64,000 bases of DNA from Bradyrhizobium sp. Ec3.3 (GCF_000472925.1 NZ_AXAS01000006.1:237462-301461); one strand, 5' to 3'. Counted from the first letter of the stretch, positions 9,187 through 16,193 are shown. Notes: a model not told the origin generated them from the sequence alone. A program made the numbers and translations.

Positions 9187-9723
9187 ATGCTGAAAGCTGT
9201 TGCCATTATCGCCCTTGTGCTTGCCGCCGGCATCGCCGGCATTCTGGTCTTCGCCGCCACCAAGCCGGACATGTTTCGCGTCGAACGCACGCTCGCCGTC
9301 AAGGCGCCTGCCGATGCCATTTACCCCCTGATCGCCGATTTCCAGCGCTGGACGAGCTGGTCGCCCTACGAAGGGCGCGATCCCGGCATGAAGCGCACCT
9401 TCGGCGGGACCGCGCAGGGCAGGGGCGCGACCTATGCCTGGGACGGGAACAAGGACATCGGCGCCGGACGCATGGAAGTTCTCGAAGCGAGCACACCGTC
9501 GAAACTCCGCATCAAGCTCGATTTCGAGCGTCCGTTCGAAGGTCACAACATCGCCGAGTTCACGTTTGTGCCGCAAGGCGGTGCAACACTGGTCACATGG
9601 GCGATGTACGGTCCGGCCCCGTTCCTGTCCAAGCTGATGCAGGTGTTCGTCAACATGGACAACATGATCGGCAAGGATTTCGAGACCGGCCTCGCCAATC
9701 TGAAGAAGCTCACCGAGAAGTAG
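9187..9723 (+). CDS. SRPBCC family protein (polyketide cyclase/dehydrase-like)
   Basis: 178 residues: one N-terminal hydrophobic helix (about 1-25, likely membrane anchor or signal), then a START-like helix-grip domain. Recognisable features are VERTLAVKAPADAIYPLIADFQRWTSW at the start of the fold and the closing long helix DFETGLANLKKLTEK. Such domains bind hydrophobic ligands; no catalytic residue can be assigned. AAGGGAG at 9174-9180 is a good ribosome site. It is the first gene after predicted ECF42 promoter 2 and is followed by the VOC gene after 24 bases, so both probably belong to the sigma regulon. Confidence 0.85.
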   Translation: MLKAVAIIALVLAAGIAGILVFAATKPDMFRVERTLAVKAPADAIYPLIADFQRWTSWSPYEGRDPGMKRTFGGTAQGRGATYAWDGNKDIGAGRMEVLEASTPSKLRIKLDFERPFEGHNIAEFTFVPQGGATLVTWAMYGPAPFLSKLMQVFVNMDNMIGKDFETGLANLKKLTEK

Positions 9724-9747
9724 AAGCCTCACGTCAAGGAGAGACAC

Positions 9748-10161
9748 ATGCTCAATCCATACCTGTTCTACCAGGACAAGTGCGAAGCCGCGTTCAACTA
9801 TTATGCGCGCGCGCTCGGTGGAAAGGTCGAGGCGATGCTGCGCGCCTCCGACGCCCCTCCGGAGATGCCGGCTGCACCCGGCCGCGAAAAGACCATCATG
9901 CATGCGCGCATGTCGCTTCCCGATGGCAGCGTCCTGATGGCCTCTGACGCGCCGCCGGAGCATTCGCAGAAGCCGCAGGGCTTTGCGATTTCGCTGACGA
10001 TCACCAACGTGGCCGATGCCGAACGCAAGTTCAACGCGCTCGCCGATGGCGGCACCGTCACCATGCCCTTCAGCAAGACGTTCTGGGCCAAAGGCTTTGG
10101 CATGTGCATCGACCAGTTCGGCATTCCCTGGATGGTGAACTGCCCGGCGGAAGGGATGTGA
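9748..10161 (+). CDS. VOC family protein (PhnB-like glyoxalase/dioxygenase fold)
   Basis: 137 residues beginning MLNPYLFYQDKCEAAFNYYARALGG, the typical opening of PhnB/YjdN-like vicinal oxygen chelate proteins, and ending in GKxFGMCIDQFGIPWMVN, their typical closing strand. Two beta-alpha-beta-beta-beta modules can be traced. These proteins are dimers whose metal sites are often degenerate, and many have no known reaction. It lies 24 bases behind the SRPBCC gene with AAGGAGA as ribosome site. PhnB-like genes are frequent companions of ECF42/YCII clusters, which supports a shared stress or detoxification role. Confidence 0.87.
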   Translation: MLNPYLFYQDKCEAAFNYYARALGGKVEAMLRASDAPPEMPAAPGREKTIMHARMSLPDGSVLMASDAPPEHSQKPQGFAISLTITNVADAERKFNALADGGTVTMPFSKTFWAKGFGMCIDQFGIPWMVNCPAEGM

Positions 10162-10200
10162 TCCCGCAATTCGATCTGCTGCCAGGCGCTCGCTGCGTTC

Positions 10201-10223
10201 CCTTCTCCCCTTGCGGGAGAAGG
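10201..10223. repeat. Small hairpin repeat with CTTGC loop
   Basis: CCTTCTCCC-CTTGC-GGGAGAAGG, a perfect 9-bp stem between two convergent genes. It has the same loop as the hairpins at 20254-20276 and 20363-20381 (the last in reverse orientation), so it belongs to a dispersed family. No T-run follows, so it is not a classical terminator. Confidence 0.6.
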
Positions 10224-10238
10224 TGGCGCATTCGATTG

Positions 10239-10676
10239 TCACCTGCACCGTGGATAGATTGCGGCGAGGTCGCGGCCCTTCAGCAGCAATAGCCGCGACG
10301 TCAATCCGCCGCGGCTTCTGATCCAGTCGCGCACCGGTGCCGGATAGGCCGCTAGCACCGCCTCGGAGGCCTCCGGCTCGGCATAGAAGCGGCCGCTCCG
10401 GTCAACCGAGCGGGCGGCGTGGAAGCCGAGCACCGCGCGCCTGGTGACGCAGATGCGCTCGCCGGGCACCAGACTCAGCACCAGCGTGCAGGCGGAGAGG
10501 CAGGGCCCGTCGATCACCACGCGCTCGCCGGACTCGCGCACCTGGTCGAACAGTTCGAGGAACGGCCCAACTCGTCCGCCCGGAGACTGGATGATGCGGA
10601 TCTCAGCGGACGCGGGCGAGGCGACCAGCAATGCGAATGAGAGCATCCACGCCGTGACCAAGGTGATGCGTCGCAT
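10239..10676 (-). CDS. Exported hypothetical protein with ClpP/crotonase-like core
   Basis: 145 residues with a signal peptide (RRITLVTAWMLSFALLVASPASA). The mature part has RIIQSPGGRVGPFLELFDQVRESGERVVIDGPCLSACTLVLSLVP, which resembles the strand-helix core of ClpP/SppA-like folds: a GGxV turn, then a buried C-L-S-A-C segment where those enzymes carry the nucleophile. Two cysteines (about 60 and 64) could form a disulfide. The ATG at 10676 has GGAG six bases upstream; an upstream GTG adds only four residues. Proteins like this are common and uncharacterised in Bradyrhizobium. Enzymatic activity is not established. Confidence 0.7.
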   Translation of the reverse strand: MRRITLVTAWMLSFALLVASPASAEIRIIQSPGGRVGPFLELFDQVRESGERVVIDGPCLSACTLVLSLVPGERICVTRRAVLGFHAARSVDRSGRFYAEPEASEAVLAAYPAPVRDWIRSRGGLTSRLLLLKGRDLAAIYPRCR

Positions 10677-10700
10677 GCAGTGCTCCACAGGCTCGATATC

Positions 10701-10774
10701 GTAGGCTGGGTTAGCCGAAGGCGTAACCCACCATGCCGAGAGAGATGCGGTGGGTTACGCTTAACCCACCCTAC
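10701..10774. repeat. Dispersed palindromic repeat, GTAGGNTGGG family
   Basis: Starts GTAGGCTGGGTTAG and ends CTTAACCCACCCTAC, so the ends are inverted and near-perfect. The centre holds GGCGTAACCCACC and GGTGGGTTACGC, a second nested inverted pair. A related element is at 17477-17595, and a diverged one near 33533-33626. Confidence 0.7.
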
Positions 10775-10784
10775 GCAGCGGAAC

Positions 10785-11573
10785 CTACCCGTTCCTCCGC
10801 TGTCCGCGCAGCGTCGGCAGGCCGATGCCTGCTGCATCGAAGCCGCCATCGACGGCCAAAATTTGGCCGGTAATGTAGCTCGATCGATCCGAGCACAGGA
10901 AAAAGATCGCCTCCGCGAGTTCCTCTTCCAGGCCATAGCGGTTGAGTGGGATGGCATCGTGATAGTCCGCGCGGATCTCCGGCGTGTGCACCTCTTTGGC
11001 CATCGCGGTATCGACCGGTCCGGGCGCGACCGCATTGACGCGGATGTTGAGCGCGGCGAGCTCGACCGCGAGCTGCTTCGTCAGATGCGCCAGCCCCGCC
11101 TTGCTCGTGCCGTAGGCCGAGCGCAGCGTCGAGGCGCGCACCGCCGAGATCGAGGTGATGTTGACGATGGCGCCGCCGCCGGCCTCGCGCATCAGGGGCA
11201 CCGCGGCCTTGGTGCCGATGAAGGGCCCGGTGAGGTTGACCTCGAGCACGCGACTCCAGTCCTTGTCCGACGTCTCCATCAGCGGGGCGAACACCGCGAT
11301 GCCGGCATTGTTGACGAGCGCATCGAGCCGGCCGAAGCGCTGTTCGACCGCCTTCATCGCCGCACCGACCGCCGCGCTATCGGAGATGTCGCAAGTCAGC
11401 GCCAGCGTCGTCTCGCCCTGGCCGATCGTGGCGACGGCGTGCGCCAGCAACTCTCCCTCGATGTCGAGCAGCGCCACGCGCCAGCCCTCTGCGAGGAATT
11501 TCCTGGCCGTCGCAAGGCCGATGCCGCGCGCGGCTCCGGTGACGAGGGCAACCTTTTGCTGGCTTGAAGTCAT
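10785..11573 (-). CDS. SDR family NAD(P)-dependent oxidoreductase
   Basis: 262 residues, a classical short-chain dehydrogenase. Cofactor motif TGAARGIG at residues 12-19, acidic DIEG after strand 2 suggesting NAD(H), DISD, NNAGIAV, the catalytic Ser in TSISAV and the Tyr-Lys pair in YGTSKAG. The C-terminal GGFDAAG matches the family. The start lies only about 95 bases from the divergent cupin gene. The substrate is unknown. It interrupts the ECF42-linked genes on the opposite strand, and no ECF-type promoter is visible in front of it. Confidence 0.9.
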   Translation of the reverse strand: MTSSQQKVALVTGAARGIGLATARKFLAEGWRVALLDIEGELLAHAVATIGQGETTLALTCDISDSAAVGAAMKAVEQRFGRLDALVNNAGIAVFAPLMETSDKDWSRVLEVNLTGPFIGTKAAVPLMREAGGGAIVNITSISAVRASTLRSAYGTSKAGLAHLTKQLAVELAALNIRVNAVAPGPVDTAMAKEVHTPEIRADYHDAIPLNRYGLEEELAEAIFFLCSDRSSYITGQILAVDGGFDAAGIGLPTLRGQRRNG

Positions 11574-11668
11574 CTGCTAATCTGTCCTGTACCCGAAACG
11601 CCGGCCACCAGGGCGGACGGTCTTCGCGTCTTTTACTGCGCTTTCGCCCCCGCAAGAAAGGCCTCCGC

Positions 11669-12052
11669 ATGCAGCCCACCGATCCTTCCGCGCTGGAAGA
11701 GTGGCGGCCAGGCGTCAAGACCCGCATGCTGGCGTCGGCCCGCTCCGGCGCCACCGCGCTCTGCATCTTCGAGCAGTGGGTCGACCCCGGCGCCGGCGCG
11801 CCGACGCACAGCCATTTCGTCGAGGAGGTGCTGACGGTGCGTGAAGGCGAGGCCGAGATCTGGCTCGAGGAGACGCGCGCAAGGGTGATCGCCGGCCAGT
11901 CGGTGCTGGTGCCCGCCGGGCGCAAGCACGGCTTCCGCAACGTGGGAACCGTGACGCTGCACGTCCACGCCGTGCTGGCGTCAGCGATCTTCGAGGCGCT
12001 GCCGGACGGCGGAAGCGAGATGACGCGGCGCTGGGAACCCGTCTCCGGATGA
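11669..12052 (+). CDS. Cupin domain protein
   Basis: 127 residues forming a single small beta-barrel cupin. Metal-binding motif 1 is seen as PGAGAPTHSHFVEEVLTVREGEAE (two His and a Glu around residue 50) and motif 2 as VPAGRKHGFRNVG. The ATG at 11669 has AGAAAGG upstream; the frame is open 35 codons further upstream but that would overlap the divergent SDR gene. It is probably a metal-binding sensor or dioxygenase-like protein. No nearby ECF42-type promoter was found upstream of it. Confidence 0.82.
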   Translation: MQPTDPSALEEWRPGVKTRMLASARSGATALCIFEQWVDPGAGAPTHSHFVEEVLTVREGEAEIWLEETRARVIAGQSVLVPAGRKHGFRNVGTVTLHVHAVLASAIFEALPDGGSEMTRRWEPVSG

Positions 12053-12098
12053 GGCTTACGCCTTCCGGCTGTCACCTCGCAAAAAATCTCCCTGCGCC

Positions 12099-12125
12099 TG
12101 TCGGGACCGCAACGCCCGATTCGTC
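12099..12125 (+). promoter_or_regulatory. Predicted ECF42 promoter 3 (upstream of YCII pair)
   Basis: TGTCGG (12099-12104), 17 bases, CGTC (12122-12125), 52 bases before the first YCII start. Six A (12081-12086) lie 12 bases upstream. Between the A-run and TGTCGG the sequence matches promoter 2 at about 15 of 18 positions. Confidence 0.75.
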
Positions 12126-12177
12126 TTATTCATGAGCGCCGGTGATCGCGGCCTGACATCAAGAAGAAAGCGGAGCA

Positions 12178-12600
12178 ATGACGATGCGTTTCATGGTGAT
12201 CGTGAAGGCCAACCGGGACACCGAAGCGGGCAAGATGCCGTCGACGGAGATGCTGGCCGCCATGGGCAAGTTCAACGAGGAAATGGCAAAGGCCGGTGTG
12301 ATCGAGGCGGGCGAGGGCCTGCATCCGACCGTCAAGGGCGCACGTATCGGATATGGACGCGGCGAGACCAGCGTTACAAGCGGCCCGTTCGACCTCTCTT
12401 CCGACCTGGTTGCCGGCTTCTGGCTGATCAAGACCGCGTCGCTGGATGAGGCGATCTCCTGGATGAAGCGTGCGCCGTTCGAGCCCGGCTCCGAGATCGA
12501 GATCCGCCAGGTGTTTGCGGCGGAGGATTTCGGCGAAGCCTTCACGCCCGAGCTGCGCGAACAGGAAGAGCGGACACGCGCGGCAGCCGCGAAGAGTTAA
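12178..12600 (+). CDS. YCII family protein
   Basis: 140 residues, YCII/DGPF fold. The signature is VTSGPFDLSSDLVAGFWLI near residue 62, with Ser in the first DGPF position. Typical surrounding elements are MRFMVIVKANRDTEAGKMPS at the N terminus and AISWMKRAPFEPGSEIEIRQVF near the end. It is the first gene behind predicted ECF42 promoter 3. Its start could be ATG 12178 or, two codons on, ATG 12184. It is a paralogue of the next gene. Confidence 0.87.
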   Translation: MTMRFMVIVKANRDTEAGKMPSTEMLAAMGKFNEEMAKAGVIEAGEGLHPTVKGARIGYGRGETSVTSGPFDLSSDLVAGFWLIKTASLDEAISWMKRAPFEPGSEIEIRQVFAAEDFGEAFTPELREQEERTRAAAAKS

Positions 12601-12607
12601 CCCCATC

Positions 12608-12646
12608 GTCATTCCGGGCCTGCGCCTCACGGCATCCCGGAGTAAC
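12608..12646. repeat. Short copy of GTCATTC-type palindromic repeat
   Basis: GTCATTCCGGG ... CCCGGAGTAAC, inverted ends with a short centre, between two YCII genes. Same family as 9019-9097. Confidence 0.6.
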
Positions 12647-12666
12647 GAAAAATAAGAGGATGCCCT

Positions 12667-13089
12667 ATGCGATTCATGATGCTGATGATCCCGCTCGGCT
12701 ACGAGACCGCGCCGAAGGACGTTCAACTCGATCCCGAGCGCGTCGCCGCCATGATGCGCTACAACGAGGCGCTCCAGAATGCCGGCGTTCTGATCACGCT
12801 CGACGGTTTGCATCCGCCCTCGGCGGGCGCGCGCGTCTCGTTTGCGACCGGCGAGCCGATCGTGACCGACGGCCCCTTTGCCGAGTCCAAGGAAGTCTTG
12901 GGGGGCTACTGGATGATCGAGGTCGCTTCGCGCGAGGAAGCGATCGCCTGGGCGAAGAAGTGCCCAGCCTCGCCCAACGAGATCATCGAGATCCGCCAGG
13001 TTCAGGAGATGGCCGACTTTTCGCCTGATGTGCAGGAGGCGGCTGCCGGCTTTGCCGAGCTGCGGAAAGGCAGCCAATCCGGCCGCTAG
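12667..13089 (+). CDS. YCII (DGPF) family protein
   Basis: 140 residues with the canonical signature VTDGPFAESKEVLGGYWMIEV near residue 65 and the closing CPASPNEIIEIRQVQE strand. N terminus MRFMMLMIPLGYE is typical. It follows its paralogue by 66 bases that contain a short palindromic repeat. Probably the second cistron of the unit started by ECF42 promoter 3. Like other DGPF proteins it has no established reaction. Confidence 0.9.
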   Translation: MRFMMLMIPLGYETAPKDVQLDPERVAAMMRYNEALQNAGVLITLDGLHPPSAGARVSFATGEPIVTDGPFAESKEVLGGYWMIEVASREEAIAWAKKCPASPNEIIEIRQVQEMADFSPDVQEAAAGFAELRKGSQSGR

Positions 13090-13141
13090 CCAGCGCGATT
13101 GCCTTTCGTCAAACAGTCAACGCAACGGAGGAGTGAAGCTC

Positions 13142-13507
13142 ATGAGCACCAACGACACCTATCTCGCCGTCTTCCTCGGCAGCAAGGAGAGCGCGAAGAT
13201 GGCCGCCTGGAATGCGCTGCCGGAAGCCGAACGCAAGGCGAAGGAGAAGGAAGGCATGGCGGCGTGGCATGCCTGGGTCCAGAAGCACCAGGGCGCGATC
13301 CAGGCCATGGGCGGCCCGCTTGGCAAGACCAAGAAGGTCGACGCCAAGGGTGTCGCCGACATCGCCAACGAGATGGGCGCCTTCACCGTGGTCAAAGCCG
13401 CCTCGCACGAGGCCGCGGCAAAAATGTTCGAGAACCATCCGCATTTCGCGATCTTCCCGGGGGAGCGGGTCGAGATCATGCCCGTGCTGCCGATCCCTGG
13501 TGGTTAG
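13142..13507 (+). CDS. YCII-like hypothetical protein
   Basis: 121 residues from the ATG at 13142, which has GGAGGAG upstream. The sequence (AAWHAWVQKHQGAIQAMGGPLGKTKKVDAKG ... FTVVKAASHEAAAKMFENHPHF ... VEIMPVLPIPGG) follows the beta-alpha-beta layout of YCII proteins, with GGPLG in place of the DGPF loop and the final VEIMPV strand. It is 52 bases behind the canonical YCII gene and likely cotranscribed. This makes four YCII-type proteins within 6 kb. Confidence 0.75.
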   Translation: MSTNDTYLAVFLGSKESAKMAAWNALPEAERKAKEKEGMAAWHAWVQKHQGAIQAMGGPLGKTKKVDAKGVADIANEMGAFTVVKAASHEAAAKMFENHPHFAIFPGERVEIMPVLPIPGG

Positions 13508-13530
13508 CCGATCTTCGGACACACCCACAC

Positions 13531-13568
13531 GTCGTTCCGGGTTCGCGCTTTGCGCTCCCCGGAATGAC
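13531..13568. repeat. Short palindromic repeat, GTCATTC-type
   Basis: GTCGTTCCGGG ... CCCCGGAATGAC with GCGCTTTGCGC in the centre; same centre as in the copy at 38468-38567. Lies between the YCII unit and the TetR gene. Confidence 0.6.
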
Positions 13569-13657
13569 GGTGTGTCTGGCCCCGGAATGACTGCGTAACC
13601 GTGGAAATACGGGGTTAATCAATCCCCGCCCGCGCTAGTGACCTTCGCGCCCGGCTC

Positions 13658-13676
13658 ATGTAAAAGTCATTCACAT
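13658..13676. promoter_or_regulatory. Predicted TetR operator 1 (autoregulation)
   Basis: ATGTAAAAGTCATTCACAT, an imperfect 19-bp palindrome. It matches the operator at 14483-14501 at 16 of 19 positions and has the same 8-3-8 layout. Its last two bases are the first two of the TetR start codon, so the bound repressor would cover the translation start. Confidence 0.75.
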
Positions 13677-14415
13677 GAGCTGGCGCAAGGACGAGCAGCG
13701 CCGCGCCGAGCGCGGCTATCATCACGGCAATCTGAAGGAGGCGTTGCTCCAGGCAGCGCTTGGGCTGATCGCCGAGAAGGGCGCGGCCGGCTTCACCTTT
13801 GCCGATGCCGCGCGGATGGCCGGCGTCAGCCCGGCCGCTCCCTACCGGCATTTTCGCGACCGCGACGAGTTGCTCTCTTCGATCGCCCAGCGTGGCTTCG
13901 AGCAGTTCGAGGCGCGCCTGACCGCCGCCTGGGACGATGGCCGCCCGGACACCGTCACGGCGTTCGAGCGCGTCGGCAAAGCCTATCTCGCCTTCGCGCG
14001 CGAAGAGCCCGCTTTCTATTCCGCAATGTTCGAATCCGGCCTGCCCGTCGACGCCAATCCGGCACTGATGGCAGCAGGCGAGCGCGCTTTCGGCGTCATT
14101 CGTGCGGCTGCAGAGCGCCTCGCAGCGTTGACGCCGCCGGGTACGCCGCGGCCGCCGGCGATGATGATGGCGCTGCACATCTGGTCGATGTCGCATGGCG
14201 TCGCCTCGCTGTTCTCCCGCGGCGATGCCGCCCGGCGCAAGCTGCCGATGACGCCGGATGAGCTGCTCGAAGCCGAGGTGCTGATCTATCTGCGCGGCCT
14301 TGGCTTCCCGATCGACCGTCGTACGGCGAAAGGCGCGGAGCCGCCGCCGGTGCCGCCGGAGGCATCCTCCGGTTCGGCCACCTCTCCGGGCGGCCCCTGG
14401 GGCAAGCTGAAATAA
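13675..14415 (+). CDS. TetR/AcrR family transcriptional regulator
   Basis: 246 residues. The N-terminal DNA-binding helix-turn-helix spans about residues 15-62: YHHGNLKEALLQAALGLIAEKGAAGFTFADAARMAGVSPAAPYRHFRDRDELL. The ligand domain follows, with a WHG-type C-terminal fold (TetR_C_33-like), and a Pro-rich tail. No ribosome site precedes the ATG and no alternative start exists before the helix-turn-helix, so the mRNA may be leaderless. A 19-bp palindrome overlaps the start codon and recurs in the promoter of the next gene (DUF2852), which suggests it represses both. Confidence 0.9.
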   Translation: MSWRKDEQRRAERGYHHGNLKEALLQAALGLIAEKGAAGFTFADAARMAGVSPAAPYRHFRDRDELLSSIAQRGFEQFEARLTAAWDDGRPDTVTAFERVGKAYLAFAREEPAFYSAMFESGLPVDANPALMAAGERAFGVIRAAAERLAALTPPGTPRPPAMMMALHIWSMSHGVASLFSRGDAARRKLPMTPDELLEAEVLIYLRGLGFPIDRRTAKGAEPPPVPPEASSGSATSPGGPWGKLK

Positions 14416-14455
14416 AGTTGCGCAAATAAATCGGCGGGCCTGTCTGGTGGCCGGC

Positions 14456-14501
14456 TTGACAAAACCGCGGGATCGGCTACCTATGTAAATGTTATTTACA
14501 T
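14456..14501 (+). promoter_or_regulatory. DUF2852 promoter with TetR operator 2
   Basis: TTGACA (14456-14461) is a consensus -35 element. The presumed -10 region overlaps ATGTAAATGTTATTTACAT (14483-14501), a perfect palindrome with 8-bp arms and a 3-bp centre. Binding there would block the promoter. The same motif overlaps the start of the adjacent TetR gene. Confidence 0.75.
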
Positions 14502-14536
14502 TCACAACGGCGTGACAGCCGTGATGGAGATGGGAA

Positions 14537-15022
14537 ATGGCCTACACCGCTGATGTCAATCGATGGCGCGGCCCCTCGGACGACCCCTACTACCGCCCCC
14601 ACATGCTCGATACGCCCTGGCATCCCGGCTGGATTGCCGTGACCATCCTGGGCTTCATCATCTGGTGGCCGATCGGGCTTGCCCTTCTCTTTTTCACACT
14701 CGGGAGCAGAAGAATGTCGTGCTGGAGCCACCAGGATCGCTGGCAGAACAAGATGGAGAAGATGCAGTACCGGATGGACCGCATGCGCGACCGCATGGAG
14801 CGCCGCGGCTTCGGCTTTGGCTTCGGCCCGCCGTCTTCCGGCAACCGTGCCTTCGACGAGTACCGCACCGAGACTCTCCAGCGGCTCGAGGAAGAGCAGC
14901 GCGAGTTCAAGGATTTCCTGACGCGGCTTCGTCACGCCAAGGACAAGGAAGAGTTCGACCAGTTCATGGCGCAGCACAAGAGCCGTCCGACGCCGACGAA
15001 CGAGCCGCCGACGCAGGGCTGA
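14537..15022 (+). CDS. DUF2852 membrane protein
   Basis: 161 residues. The N-terminal third has one strong transmembrane helix (HPGWIAVTILGFIIWWPIGLALLFFTLGS, about residues 33-60); the rest is highly charged and helical, with a predicted coiled coil (MEKMQYRMDRMRDRMERRG and EYRTETLQRLEEEQREFKDFL). This layout is characteristic of the DUF2852 family of Alphaproteobacteria. The function is unknown. Expression is probably controlled by the upstream TetR protein through the shared palindrome, and a strong terminator follows. Confidence 0.88.
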   Translation: MAYTADVNRWRGPSDDPYYRPHMLDTPWHPGWIAVTILGFIIWWPIGLALLFFTLGSRRMSCWSHQDRWQNKMEKMQYRMDRMRDRMERRGFGFGFGPPSSGNRAFDEYRTETLQRLEEEQREFKDFLTRLRHAKDKEEFDQFMAQHKSRPTPTNEPPTQG

Positions 15023-15076
15023 TCTGATCCTCAAAGCCTTCAGGCGCACGCCCCCAAAAGTCCTGATGGCCCCGAG

Positions 15077-15115
15077 CCGCCCGCCTGCGAACCCCGCAGG
15101 CGGGCGGTTTGGTTT
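15077..15115 (+). terminator. Rho-independent terminator after DUF2852 gene
   Basis: A perfect 13-bp stem (15077-15089 with 15095-15107), loop AACCC, followed by TTTGGTTTT. It closes the TetR-controlled unit. Confidence 0.85.
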
Positions 15116-15195
15116 TGGGGTAGAACCCAATCTGCGCCAGCCCCGACTAAAGCCCTGACGGTGGGCATTCCGCAAGCCGCGAACAAGGCGCGAAC

Positions 15196-15429
15196 GTGGA
15201 CGAGGCTGAACGCGAACGGATGAAGCGATGTGCCTTGGCGCTGGATCGCGTAGCGACCGTCTGCCAGAAGGGCAGCTTGGGCATGCTCATCTTGCTCGTA
15301 TTCTTTCCCAACTGGCCGGCCGGTTTCACGCCGGGGCAGGTGTTCGTCAGTTTCGTGCTGTACCAACTCGCATCCCTCGTGCTGTACCATGCATCGCAGC
15401 GGATCATCCCGGAGGCGTTGCACGCATGA
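15196..15429 (+). CDS. Small two-helix membrane protein
   Basis: 77 residues from a GTG start. The first 25 residues are charged and helical (DEAERERMKRCALALDRVATVCQ). Two hydrophobic helices follow (GSLGMLILLVFFPNWPAG and QVFVSFVLYQLASLVLYHAS). The stop overlaps the next tiny gene by four bases (ATGA), a sign of coupled translation and thus of a real gene. Not recognised. Confidence 0.55.
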   Translation: MDEAERERMKRCALALDRVATVCQKGSLGMLILLVFFPNWPAGFTPGQVFVSFVLYQLASLVLYHASQRIIPEALHA

Positions 15430-15545
15430 GCGTGTTCAGGGTTTCCATCTTCTTCATCCTCTATGTCCTGCCGGTGCTCATCGCGCTCGGCGGCTGGCTC
15501 TATGCGCTCGGCGTGCGCAGGCAAGGGCGGCGAGGCGCACAGTAA
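15426..15545 (+). CDS. Tiny membrane peptide (39 residues)
   Basis: 39 residues, almost all one transmembrane helix (FRVSIFFILYVLPVLIALGGWLYALGV) ending in a basic tail RRQGRRGAQ, so the C terminus should be cytoplasmic. It starts inside the stop of the preceding small membrane gene, implying coupling. The two may form a small membrane complex. Function unknown. Confidence 0.5.
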   Translation: MSVFRVSIFFILYVLPVLIALGGWLYALGVRRQGRRGAQ

Positions 15546-15552
15546 GCTGCCG

Positions 15553-16041
15553 CTATTTCGCGCGCGCTGCGAGCTCCTCGGCCGCGCCTTTCGCGGCGCC
15601 GGGGCCGGCGTGCACGTGGACCTCTTTCGCAACGATCCGCTCGCCGCATTCGGAGCAGACCAGCACCGGATCGAACATCTTGCCGCAGCTCTTGTGCTGG
15701 TGAAGCATGGGGCGGCCGCGCTCGTCCACCATGTGAGTGTCGCCCCAATGCACGATCGCCATCACCACGGGATAGAGATCCAGTCCCTTCTGGGTGAGGA
15801 TATATTCGTAACGCGTCGGATTCTCCTGATAGGGCGAACGCCTGAGCACGCCGAACCGGACGAGCTTCTTCAGGCGATCGGCGAGGATGTGCCGGGTGAC
15901 CCCGAGCCGGGACTGAAACTCCTCGAACCGGCGCACGCGCAGAAAGCAGTCGCGCAGGATCAGCAGGCTCCAGCGATCGCCGATCACGGCCACCGTCCTG
16001 GCGACCGAGCACTGTTCCTGCTCAAGCGAATCCCACCGCAT
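15553..16041 (-). CDS. HxlR family winged-helix transcriptional regulator
   Basis: 162 residues from the ATG at 16041, which begins MRWDSLEQEQCSVARTVAVIGDRWSLLILRD, the normal start of HxlR proteins. The frame is open 22 codons further upstream, but that part crosses inverted repeats that probably belong to the promoter. The winged helix covers about 10-95 (RFEEFQSRLGVTRHILADRLKKLVRFGVLRRSPY). The C-terminal part has a CSEC pair and another Cys (KSCGKMF), suggesting a metal-binding or redox-sensing tail. It faces the SDR gene divergently and is its likely regulator. Confidence 0.85.
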   Translation of the reverse strand: MRWDSLEQEQCSVARTVAVIGDRWSLLILRDCFLRVRRFEEFQSRLGVTRHILADRLKKLVRFGVLRRSPYQENPTRYEYILTQKGLDLYPVVMAIVHWGDTHMVDERGRPMLHQHKSCGKMFDPVLVCSECGERIVAKEVHVHAGPGAAKGAAEELAARAK

Positions 16042-16100
16042 CCGGTCCGACCCCGAAAAAAACTGAAATTCCAATGCGTTCGTCGTGACTACGATACAAA

Positions 16101-16193
16101 ATTCCAAAATGGAATGAAAGCCCGTGACGAGGCGACCACTTGCCTACGTCTAGGCAAAAATGACGAATTGGTATAAAGTTCTATTTCAGAACT
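16101..16193. promoter_or_regulatory. Three inverted repeats in the HxlR/SDR divergent promoter region
   Basis: ATTCCA-AAA-TGGAAT (16101-16115), TTGCCTA-CGTC-TAGGCAA (16140-16157) and AGTTCT-ATTTC-AGAACT (16177-16193), all perfect. Within 93 bases between divergent genes, at least one is probably the HxlR operator. Confidence 0.55.

Noticed and set aside
11581..11668. ECF42 promoter before the cupin gene
   Set aside because: CGTC at 11627-11630 has no TGTCGG at the required spacing.
13084..13110. A fourth ECF42 promoter before the 13142 gene
   Set aside because: A CGTC is present at 13107-13110, but the sequence 17 bases upstream is CGCTAG, not TGTCGG.
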